From positions 4,997,089 through 5,061,088 of the forward strand of contig CM026431.1 of the NCBI GenBank assembly GCA_014871385.1: 64,000 bases of DNA. The letters run 5' to 3'. The notes beneath the pieces were generated by a model. The model saw only the letters and a list, made by a program, of their open reading frames with translations, was not told the origin of the DNA and searched no databases. A program made the position numbers and the translations under genes. The stretch is from Ceratodon purpureus. Taxonomy: Eukaryota > Streptophyta > Bryopsida > Pseudoditrichales > Ditrichaceae. This document shows, piece by piece, positions 1 to 9,909 of the stretch (its first letter is position 1; every line of letters begins with the position of its first letter).

Positions 1-1660
1 GGGAGGAGGTGAAGGACTTCTTCCCAAGCTCAACTGAGCAGCCATGGCCTTCGCGCGTGCCCTCCTCCCCCAATCGAATGTGAGGGAAACTGGCATCCTC
101 TCCTTTGCCTCCGGTATTGCACTGCCCAGAGATTCTCGTGGGCTTCCAATAGCTGATTCAGAATTCTCTCGGCCATCCTTCGCACCTTCCAGTATCGGAG
201 CAAATGCGTCCAGAACAGAGGGAAAGGCAACCTGCCCATTACCTTCTTGTTTTTTGTTTTCAAAGTTTCTTCCTACATATCATACACACAGAACCCCTTG
301 GTAAATGCTTTGTATACATAAGAAAGCTGATCATGTCCATCCGTACATTACTGCCTCGTTCTTACCACGTAACTTCAGGAATTCTGAAACACTAATGCAC
401 GTTTTATTGATTCTTTGTTCTGCCACTCGTGAAATTTATGTGTACGTTTATTTTGATTATTTCGTTTCTCCAGCATCACAAGCTTTTTAATAGATTAAAT
501 GTTTTTGCTAAATTTTCGGAATAAACGATTCTGATATGTTAAGGTTACTGCATTAATTCACTACATAGCTAAAAATGTATCAATGCCTAAACCCTTGCAA
601 GAAAACGCTATTTCAAAGGGAGTTGTGACAATAGTTGTAAAATAGTTGCAAAATAGACAACAGTCACAGAAGTTGTTAAATAGACCAACTCACCTGAGAG
701 AGTTATGGGGGTCACTTCTTTCTCTCCGGCTGCTAAAGGAGGGGCCAGAAACGGGTTCTGTACATTAGGTCGTTTACCTTTCCCTTTCCCTTCTGATCCG
801 GTCTTCGCCACCGCAGGTTGATCCTGTTCTTTCAAGGGCCACTGTTGTTTCGTAGGAGCCTGAGCAGCATCAGTCCCATTAGTCAAAACGCCTGCAATTT
901 TGGGCAGAATGCGGCCCATTGTTGGATTACCCACTGCGCCAGCCGAGGTGGGCGTATCCAAAGGAGCTCCCGCCGCCGAGAGGCGCACATGGAGAGAAAA
1001 CAGCGACCTCTCCGCCTTGCGTCTCTGCCTAGCCAGCTCTAACTTATCCATCCTGGGGTCACTCTTCCTATCCACCCACACAGGCGTGGACTGATACGTA
1101 TGAGCATCAGGAAACGCAGGCAACCATGCTGGAATGTGTGGAAACGGAGGCTCCTCTCCCAGCTGAGCAAACGTCGGAACAGGAGTCCTCTTCTTGTGGA
1201 CAGGAAACTTCGGGACAGACCTCGCAAACGGGACCTCCTCAGCGTACTCCACATACCGCATCACATCCCTAAGCGCACTCGAATTCGCAAGACACCGATT
1301 CGACGTGTCCACAGCGGCCCCGGGCCCCATGTCCTCCAGCGCAAGAATAACATCGAACGCATTGCACTGCACCCTTCCGGCCAAATTCGCATAAAAGTGC
1401 GCAGCCTTTCCCAAGTCACTCAAATACCGCAATGCAATATCCGTCAGCGTCTCCACCGCCGTCTTCTGAATCCCATGAAACCCTAATCCCTCACAAACCT
1501 GCGAAACCGCTGTATTAGCGACCGCCCGCGCAAATTCATCACCGCCCTTGGAACTACTCACTCCACCCCCGTCGGAATTCGCCGCCTGCACGAGCTCATT
1601 CCTCGACGTGCTCTTCTTCACCCCACCTTTCTCCTTCTCCCTATTAGTCTTCGCTGCCAT
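1..1660 (-). CDS. TAF8: TFIID subunit TAF8, plant type (3' end beyond window)
   Basis: Likely the TAF8 subunit of the general transcription factor TFIID, which pairs with TAF10 through a histone fold in the nucleus. Exon 1 is 694..1660. The ATG at 1660 (MAAKTNREKEK) is the first true ATG; the frame is open further up only to a TTG. An N-terminal bromo-associated histone fold (about residues 40-115, with FHGIQKTAVETL and ALRYLSDLGKAAHFYANLAG) is followed by the plant TAF8 block EEVPFARSVPKFPV...EEPPFPHIPAWLPAFPDAHTY. Exon 1 ends at a strong CAG|GTGAGT donor at 694/693. Exon 2 enters at about 245 or 242 and reads in the compatible phase through VAFPSVLDAFAPILEGAKDG and VSLTFDWGRRARAKA to position 1 with no stop, so the C-terminus is missing from the window. 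Exon 2 looks like the C-terminal tail of plant TAF8. The acceptor choice (245 or 242) is uncertain. Confidence 0.9.
246..693 (-). other. intron of the TAF8 gene
   Basis: Intron inferred from a GTGAGT donor at 693 and AAG acceptors at 246 or 243. The two flanking exons stay in one frame across it. The sequence is AT-rich and holds no other coding signal; short open frames here are chance. Confidence 0.7.
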
Positions 1661-2100
1661 GATCCTTCGCTGCAAGCTCCCTCCTCCTCCACATGGACGA
1701 TCCTACTCCCACCAATCACTCTCCTGATCACCCAACACTCAACACAAGAAAACCAACCCTCCAAAACCAACTCCAACCACCGGAAAAAAAACCCAACCTC
1801 CACTCTCCAAACTAAAACCCTAACCCACAAATGTCCCAACCGATGCAAAACCAAAATTCCTTCCGACTACGCCCTGCTCCAATCCATAACTTCACCACCC
1901 CACAGTCGAATTTAACTACACGTTACGCTCCTGCATTGCTCCACCAAATGCTCCGCCCTGCCTTCCCTTCTCCTTCCCTGTCCAGTCCTTCCCTTTCACT
2001 CCACCCTTTCCTTCAGTGCAAGCTCCCAGCTCCAAAACCCTAAAGTAAAATCCTGGTTTCTAAATGGATACCATATATTCAGGCATCGAAAGAAGGCGCG
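1661..2100 (-). promoter_or_regulatory. TAF8 5' UTR and promoter with telo-box motifs
   Basis: Pyrimidine-rich stretch (on the plus strand) directly upstream of the TAF8 start. It carries two telo-box cores, AAAACCCTAACCC at about 1814-1826 and AAAACCCTAA at about 2034-2043. Telo boxes are known in promoters of plant translation and cell-division genes, and their position here fits a housekeeping promoter. No clear TATA box was seen. The boundaries are approximate. Confidence 0.45.
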
Positions 2101-4868
2101 TTGTCTGCTCGATAGCTGAAGCTCCCAGTGCGTGAAGCGCTTGCAGCGATGGAGGTCATGTGATGGTGCCAATGCACGCAAGCAGACACGATTTCAGAGT
2201 CCAGGCTTTCACTTCGACGTCAGTTTGCTGTTGTGTTCTGGAATGTATACTCAAAACCATCGCTGGACCCCAATACCGATATCATCTTTCTCTAACCTAG
2301 ATATCAGATGTAATAATTCGGGAGTGGGCTAGATTAGAGCGGGTTTTAGGTGCTTAGCGGCTTTGGGTGCAAACTCGTTCCCGACACTGACAATATCTAT
2401 GAAAATTCTCGACTACAGAAATGGACTTCTTTAGATTTGATAGATACAGACGGTTTTATATACCAGACGGGCTTCGCCAAGACATCAGATTCAAAATGTT
2501 GGGCACAAGCTCTGTCTCCGACTTGGTGTGATGTTCTGGGAAGTGGACGCAAATCCGGTACTCGGCGCTCCGGGGTTGAATAATCTAGCTTAATGATATA
2601 TTCAGAAATTAGATTGTAAATTAATGATAAATGATGATTTTTAAGGTGCAGTGATAGTTTCGGGATTGCAATTTATTTTTATTTCTGAGTCCCTTTCTAA
2701 CTGTCTCTCTCTCTCTGGTGTTCTGATGTTCGTGTTGGGTTCTGGAACGCAAATATCCTGAGTTGTTGCTGCGCTTAAACCAGAAGTCCGGAGCCTATCC
2801 GCACTCAATGCCGAGGTTATCTTAGAGTTATTGGATTTGGAGGTCACAAGAACTTGACTATTACTGTAATTGGAAGAGAGCTCCAAGAGAGGTGGAGAGT
2901 CTTCACAGGATTAGGGTTACAAATGGTGCAGAGTGTGTCTCCGCTTTACATACCCGTATCTCTGGTTTTAAAACAGAATTATCTACAAAAATTGTAGACC
3001 TTGGAGATTGAATTCGACTTCTGAGAAAGTTGTCAGTTTTAGGCACCATGCTTCTTTGGGTATCCACTAATATCGTTGGCTCATGATCCAAGGAATCCAG
3101 TACCGGACTTTTAGGGGCAGTTTATCACTCCTTGTCTAGCAATTAAAGAATAAATTAATTAAATTTAACTTTCCAATCAATAAATAACTTTAAGTTCAAC
3201 TTTCATTCACAATTGATGAAGTTTCATTAAATGTTTGTTATTTTGGAAGACTTGACTAAGCCAAATTTTCATTAACACAAATTTTGGAAAGAAATTTTTT
3301 TTGCAAATGTTAGAATTTCAATAATTTATTCTTTAATTGAGATTACATTGTTGAGAAGATGTCTATATAACTATTGGTAAATTTATGAAGCATGAGCAGG
3401 ACACAACATCTCAGAGCATATTATGGAAGAATTAGAAGAAAGGTAAAAATTGAGTAATGAAGTAATGTGATGGTAAATGAAAAACAATAAAAATCAATTT
3501 ATAATATTAATGATTAGTTTGAGGCATGTTAACATGTAAATGTTATTCACTTTGCAAATACACATCTCTGTCACCTCAATACAAACAATCTCCAAATACA
3601 AGCAAATACATGAATTATGCATTTTTAGGTTTTGTTTGAAACTTCCAAAAATAATATCCAAAATTCATAAATTTTCAAGGATCGCTTTATGATCCAAAGT
3701 TTTGAATTACAAGCAAAATTTATGTTATAAATCAGAAAACTTATTTAAATTGCTTGTGCACTTAGGATTTAGATATAATTTTGTATAATTACAAGATACG
3801 TTTTTAAGTTAATGATCAATAAATTTATAATATATTCAATAATAAATGAATTTCTTAATCAAATATTGATTTTCTATGCCTAAATAATATAGAAATTTCA
3901 AAATTTAATAGTAATATTATTTTAAAATTTGATTGGAGGATATCAAGTATAAGTCTAATAAAGTTGGATGCTTTTTAATACCCCTCTCAACTTAAATTAT
4001 TACAATGTGAAAAGAATTCCTTCATATCTGATTTCATTTTCTATTGAAGAAAATTTTATTCATTCTTTGAAATACATACAGAGTTTGTTTATGATTAATT
4101 CATTTCAAGTATTAATTTTTTTATATTATGAAGAAAACTTTTTTTTTAAACCTCTAAACAACTATTTTTTCTTTAACAAACAATTATAAACCTATGTTGG
4201 CTCCTGCAATGTCAATTTTGAATGTGATTTTTTTGCAAAAACCTCTCAACATAGGAATCACTAGAACTTTGTGTCAACATCATTTTCCCCTGGGTTTTTA
4301 GGACTAATATTATGTTTTTAAAATCATAATTCCTTACAATGGGGCAACTTCAAAATGTTTCTATGCAACTCTATTATCTTTTGGTTTTTTTTATTTATAA
4401 AAATAACTGACAAGATAGCCTTTGAGATTGTCAATAAAAACCCTAGTCTATAGTAAAAAAATTCATTCCACGAATCAAATTTTTTCCACCCTTTATGGTT
4501 AGGTTGCAAAAAACACAATGTAGTCACCACTTGGCTACAGTGCTAACATGGATAAGAAGGCATGTAACAAAAGTAAAACTAGATTTGAAATCAACAATCA
4601 AGCCCTCTCTTTATGCAAGAGGTGTAATTCAATCAACATTTATTCATTCATTTACATGAACATGTGAAAAACAACGTATTCAAACACTTAGCTACACTAG
4701 CATGGACAAGAAGGCATACAATTCTAACCTCAAAGCCGCAACCTTTTTGAAGCTTCAAAGTGCTCTTTTCCAAATTTCAAAACAAAAGTAGACCTAGCAA
4801 TACATATTATGAAGGTTCCTTTTTTGACCTTGGCCCTTGACCCTAATCCTAGTCAAAATATTTCAAGC
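2101..4868. other. AT-rich intergenic region, no gene seen
   Basis: From 2101 to about 3110 the composition is mixed and includes a short CT microsatellite near 2700-2717. From 3110 to 4868 the sequence is strongly AT-rich. Open frames are short, mostly start at non-ATG codons and resemble no protein family I know. The last few hundred bases are probably the 3' flank of the kinase gene that ends at 4869. Confidence 0.6.
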
Positions 4869-7541
4869 TTAGTGACGCAAATATTTGAGCAGGTCATCGC
4901 AGATCGTTTCAAACGAAGGCCGCTCCGCTGGATCTGGATCGCAACACCTCTTAACAATATTCTTCACAAATTCTGGTGTATCCTTTGGAAGCGGCGGTCT
5001 GTCTCCGTCTCTTAGTTTTTTCTGAAATTTACTGCCCAAAACACATCTAGAGTGTCCACCATGGACAAGAGGGTCAGACATGCATTTGAGAGCCTCCCCG
5101 GGTGATACTCCTGTCAAGACCTCTCCGAAAACTAAGCCAAAACTGAAGACATCAGCTTTGTACAGGTCGATGTTCTTCCTGTTATACACATCTGGATCCA
5201 TGTATTCAGTAGTTCCTGCTATGGAAGGTGATAGTACAACACAATCCTCGACCTTCAAAGCTTCACCAAAGTCGGCCAGCTTTACAGAGAAATGATCTGG
5301 AAGATGTTGTGTCCCTGACACATGAGTATACAAGATGTTCTGAGGTTTGAGGTCCCGGTGCACAACCTTAGTACTGTGTAGATACCGTAATGCCTTGGCC
5401 ACTGGAAGTACAAGGCTGATTGCGTCCGAAGCAGGAAACCCCGTGGTGCCACCCCGTAGACCGTAAAACGACGTCGATTTGCTTCTCTTGTCGAGATGTT
5501 CTTTTAGATTACACTCCATGGACTCCATTAAGAGAAGTTGTACCATTTTGATTGTGACTTCCCAGTACCCAACCAATCCAACAGTGTACGGATGGCGGCA
5601 TTTCTTCATGGTGTTCGCTTCGCTCTGCAGTCTTTGATCGGCCGGTCCCTCCCACACTAGCTCTGGTTCCTCACACTCTAATTTAGCTCTAGGTTTGCTC
5701 CAACGCATCTTCACAATAAATTCTTTGCTAATGTGTGTGACTCGGAAGACAACAATATCCGGCTGATCCTTGGTTATACCAGGCTTACTATATATTATTG
5801 GAGTTTTGTCAAAACTGAAGTCTGTCACATGCTTGCTGATTTCAGGTGGGGCACTGACAGATACTGGTTCCTCCATCAATTGGTTTGCAAGGTAATGTCC
5901 ATGTCCATATTCGCTTTGCACCTTCCTCTTTAACTCTGTCTTATCAGACTTACTAGCAGTTAACATATTCTTCACAACTGTCTCATCGATAATACCCGTT
6001 CCGTCGAATGGGTTGACACCTAGATTGGTGGGATCAATGATCAGCCTATGCAAATCAAGAAGAACCTCACGGAAATGTTCTTGACAGTTACCAAGTTCCA
6101 CAGCTTTGAGGAGCCAGTTCTGAGTACAACAATCTTGCACCAATTTCAATGCATTTCGGACCGCGCAATATAATTCTCGAAGAACAAAATGTTGTCGTGC
6201 GAATCTGGGCTTGCATAAACTCGTCAGACGTTGGCATTCCGCACTCAAAAGTTGGCACTGGCTTCTGTTAATCTGCAGAGATCCGTGACTCTTCGTGATC
6301 TCATCGACAGCCCACAAAAGACATCTTCGGCATCTCTCCGAATTCGGCGGCCCCACTGAGACACGCAAGCGATCTAAAACATAAATCCAGATAAGAATCT
6401 CACAATCAGACTCAACCTGGATAAGCAGTGGAGTGCAGTTCCAGTAAAAAATTCTTGAATGCCTTAAAAACACACGCAGCTAACCTGTGAGCCTATGTTA
6501 GAATCTCACCTCACACTCAGAAGATGCTCAACACTTACAACTACGGCTTTAAGATTGCTCTTCAACAACTCATTGATCCTCTAATAATAAAGAGTAAATT
6601 TCCACAAACATAGCAAGGAAAACAAAAATTCTCACATTCAAGCCATTCTACAGCTAGTGGGAAACTAAGAGTTTGCCAACCCTGAGAAACATGGTTTAGC
6701 GCCAATCTAATTGTGCTATTGTGAAGTTTTAGCATCAAAATTTGCGAAGTCATCAGAATGGTTACAGACATTTGTCATTGGCAAATTTGGAGCACCACAA
6801 ATTCTCCAGTTTGCTATGATGGTATATCACATTCTCCACTTTATATCTGTAACCATTCTGATGACGCTGCATTCGTAGAGGGTTGAATAGGTTTGGCTAA
6901 TGGAACTGTCCACAACTTGATTGAAACTGTGCACGCGTGAAGACCATTTTGCCATTGTTTAGCCACATCCTTGAAACACAGTATGTGGCGACCAAGAAAC
7001 AGATCGTGCAGAGGACGCTTTTCCATAATCCCATTGGCTGCAAATATGCCACAAGAAGAAGCCTTAATAAGAGAACTCTACATAGCATTACATATTTAAA
7101 ACTATTGAATTCTCAACAGTACGAGCACTGCGAAACAAAAATGACAACCAGGTGATAAAGCCGATGACTAAAAAGAATGATCAGAAGGTGAATTCAAACC
7201 GTGCTTGCTTTTTCAATTGCAAGATTGCTTCAAAGACCAGCAGGAAGTTTAAAGCAAGACATCTATGTTCGAAGTAAAATGTGACTATATGTATCAAACC
7301 CCGAATGAAGTCGAATCCGGGAATGGTGCTAAGATATTGAAGAGTCTCTGAAAACCCTACATCAGTAAGAGGTAAAGAAACACCCAAGGCCCAATATCAT
7401 AGCAAGTGTACCAAACACAAAACTACTGAAACATCAAAAGAAAAAACTCAGAAGACCTACCTCAGCTCCGGACTCTTCTAGAAGGTGCATGGTGGAGAAA
7501 GAATCCCCAGATGCATTGAGAGCATCTAATGTCTGCTCCAT
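4869..7541 (-). CDS. protein kinase with N-terminal MLKL/MCA-like helical module
   Basis: Proposed model: exon 1 7461..7541 (ATG at 7541, MEQTLDALNASGDSF..., donor GAG|GTAGGT) and exon 2 4869..6272 (acceptor CTGCAG|ATTAAC). Both junctions are phase 0, giving 494 residues. Exon 2 is also open upstream to about 6473, but only from a GTG. Residues about 1-110 are helical with Cys and Leu spacing (INRSQCQLLSAECQRL...FVLRELYCAVRNALKLVQDC). This resembles the four-helix N-terminal domain of plant MLKL and MCA proteins (inference). A Ser/Thr kinase domain runs from about 200 to the end: K215 (FIVKMRW), VHRDLKPQN with D334 and N339, and DFG at 361-363. There is no recognisable glycine-rich loop, and the APE position reads DPD. 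Catalytic residues are present, so activity is possible. It is transcribed divergently from the tandem kinase at 9910 and shares its N-terminal module. Confidence 0.8.
6273..7460 (-). other. large intron of the kinase gene
   Basis: Inferred 1.2 kb intron from GTAGGT at 7460 to a CTGCAG acceptor at 6273. An alternative acceptor (TTTTAG near 6372) would add about 30 residues but does not match the phase of exon 1. Open frames inside (around 6841-7088) have no recognisable similarity. An extra small exon cannot be excluded. Confidence 0.5.
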
Positions 7542-8726
7542 TATCCTGTTGATAAGCACATTAAACCAAACATCAATGAGTCAGAATTTGAACGAGACGA
7601 TTACTAAAACAACTTCATTACAAAAATCCAACGTCGGTAAAAGTTGTCACTATCTATTCTGGGTGCCACGATAAATGGGAGTATGTCCACACAAATAAGA
7701 GCTCACTGTCGGTAAGGTGCACCCTCACAAAATGTCCGGAAGAAGCAAAGGGGGAGGCTGTGAAATGAAACGAGACTGTTCTAAGGCAGATCTACTTAAG
7801 CCTTTCAACCGAAAGCACACAGGGTGACTTGGAGAGGCAGAGCCTAGCGGTGAAGGTTACGCAATAACGCACCAGAAGCACAGATGGTCATTACAGGATA
7901 TCTGTGTCGCAATCTGCACATCCAGGTCCTGCAAATCTGTGATCAACTAGCAATCTCTCATTTACAATAGTGGTTAGACTCGACGGAACATCCAAGACCG
8001 CAGTCGAAATGTAGTAAGCTACCAGGTAGAATGGTCCAAGGAAGGTAGAATGGTCCAAGGAAGGTAGAATGGGTTCAAGGACAATCCTTCAGACATGTCC
8101 AATCAGACTATGCCGAAAAAACCCAGAGGCATGATGGGGGTATTATTCTAATCTTACAAGGCTTCAGGATGCCTCCAAAATGGAATCAATAAAATCATAA
8201 AAAAGTGCTACTTGGAGGAGTACGGTGTGGAGAAATTATGGAACCGACTTTGACAAAGTGGGCAGTGTAGAGCGATTTCGGGTGAAGGTGCTCTTTCCAG
8301 CAGCAATGGCGGTCAGTCCTGCCCGGCTTCCCACGTCGTCCACAGTACCCGCGGTCTTTGCTACCGATTCTTCGATTTAGATACTGTAGTACCTCGCACA
8401 GCTTGCTTTAGTTCGCTACTAGGGTTTGGTCATATACCGCTGCACCATCTTAACTTCAATCCTTCGATGTATGCAACTTCCGTTCTCACCAACCACTATT
8501 TTACTTCACCAAACCTTGGCACACTGTGTCTGATCCTGGAATAATCACCTTCTCGGAGACATTCCATAGCCCGCAGATTGGATATTTTCGCACATGACAC
8601 GGAAGGAGTTGAAATCGGCTGTGGGCAAGTAAGACCCAGAGAAGGTGTCAGTTTACGTTTGAGCTCTTACTGTGGAATCATGTTAGAGGTTATGTATGAT
8701 CTTACGTGCCAGTAGTTGGGGTTTAT
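7542..8726. promoter_or_regulatory. divergent intergenic region between kinase gene and small spliced gene
   Basis: About 1.2 kb between the kinase start at 7541 (-) and the first candidate coding exon at 8727 (+). An AACAG acceptor-like site just upstream of the 7541 ATG suggests a 5' UTR intron for the kinase. A 19-base unit is repeated near 8025-8080. No coding sequence was recognised. Both promoters probably lie here. Confidence 0.45.
8025..8080. repeat. short tandem repeat, 19-bp unit
   Basis: The unit GGTAGAATGGTCCAAGGAA occurs at 8025-8043 and 8044-8062, with a third, diverged copy from 8063. It lies inside the divergent promoter region. Confidence 0.85.
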
Positions 8727-9894
8727 ATGCAGGACTCAAGGGTGAGTGTCTGCTTTTTTTTTTTTTTTTTTACAACCTTGAAAGTATGCCAGGGATCAAG
8801 GTGTGCACACAAAGAACGTAGAAAGACGTGTGTTGCTACTCATTCTGTCGCTGGAAGCAAATTTTTTCGCTCGTAGTATGAAGGTCGAGCTATGTGTTTG
8901 ACAACCCTAAGTGTTTCTGATTAAAAATTTATGCATTGTTGATACGACAACCTCTGAAAAGATCATACGATCTGATAGATTGTGTTGCTGCAAGCGGAAG
9001 GCGTGGCCGTTTGTGAGAACTGAAGGTGATCGGGACCAGCTGTTTCTTGTCTAGAAGTCTCACTGCTTTGTTACTTATGATTCAACTTAAATATCGATTC
9101 AGTACCGATGGAAGTCCCAAGTGAATAGCTTTGTTGTGCCTCCTACAATCACCTTACAACGGTTTATGATCGCAGCAGCTTTGTTGGTCTTTGTTGTGCA
9201 GATCTGCCCAGGGCTGAGAGGAAGTTCCGTTGAGGTTCAGAGAAGGTTGTACTACAGGAAATTTATTAGAAAAAACAACCACGAGTGGCATCTAACCACA
9301 AAGGTGACAGAATTAAAGGTTCGTTCTGAATACATTACAGTATATGAGTTGTGCACCATTTGCTTGACTGGTTGTGGAGAACTGCTGCATCGGGGACCTC
9401 CATCCCCTTCGGCCTCGTGTTGCTCTCCAATTGTGTGATGGCATATTGAGGCCCATGATCACCATGGCAGCCAATATTTTTGATTTGTGTTACTAAATGG
9501 AAGAGTTTTCTGAAACATGTAGTGGAGTGCTGTTATGTGTGAGGGATGGTAATGTGTTGAACAGCTTTGAAGAGAACTGGGAGAAGGTTTAGGACTTTTG
9601 TCTGGTCAGAGGGCTTGTTCTTTAAAGCTTGTAAAGGATGTCCCTCTCATACTTGATCACACTGAATAAATTTGTAACGATAGATCTTTGATTTTGTTCA
9701 GGATTCTGAGAGTTGAACTGCTGGTTATTGCCATGTTTTATTAACAATATGGTTTTGACTCCCAGGTCACTGCTGTATTGGACAGTCAGATTGGAATAGC
9801 TAGGCCGGGACGATTCAATGCGTTTGCAACTTCTCTATTTCGAGGCAGAAAGGTCTATCCAGGGCCAGGTTTAGCAACTCCATTCGTGTGGTAA
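8727..9894 (+). CDS. candidate small spliced gene, signal-anchor protein of unknown function
   Basis: Proposed exons 8727..8741, 9103..9303 and 9766..9894 (114 residues plus TAA). Exon 1 codes MQDSR and ends in a consensus G|GTGAGT. Exon 2 enters after GATTCAG and codes YRWKSQVNSFVVPP, then a hydrophobic stretch MIAAALLVFVVQI. Exon 3 enters after CTCCCAG and ends ...GPGLATPFVW. All junctions are phase 0 and the frame stays open through about 110 codons. The hydrophobic stretch at about residues 27-41, behind a basic tail, suggests a type II signal anchor; an internal ATG at 9169 would instead give a cleavable signal peptide. No family was recognised. The stop lies only 15 bases before the ATG of the next gene, so this could be an upstream ORF or leader of that transcript, or a truncated gene. 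Existence is moderately supported; function is unknown. Confidence 0.45.
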
Positions 9895-9909
9895 TGAAAA
9901 TTATACATA

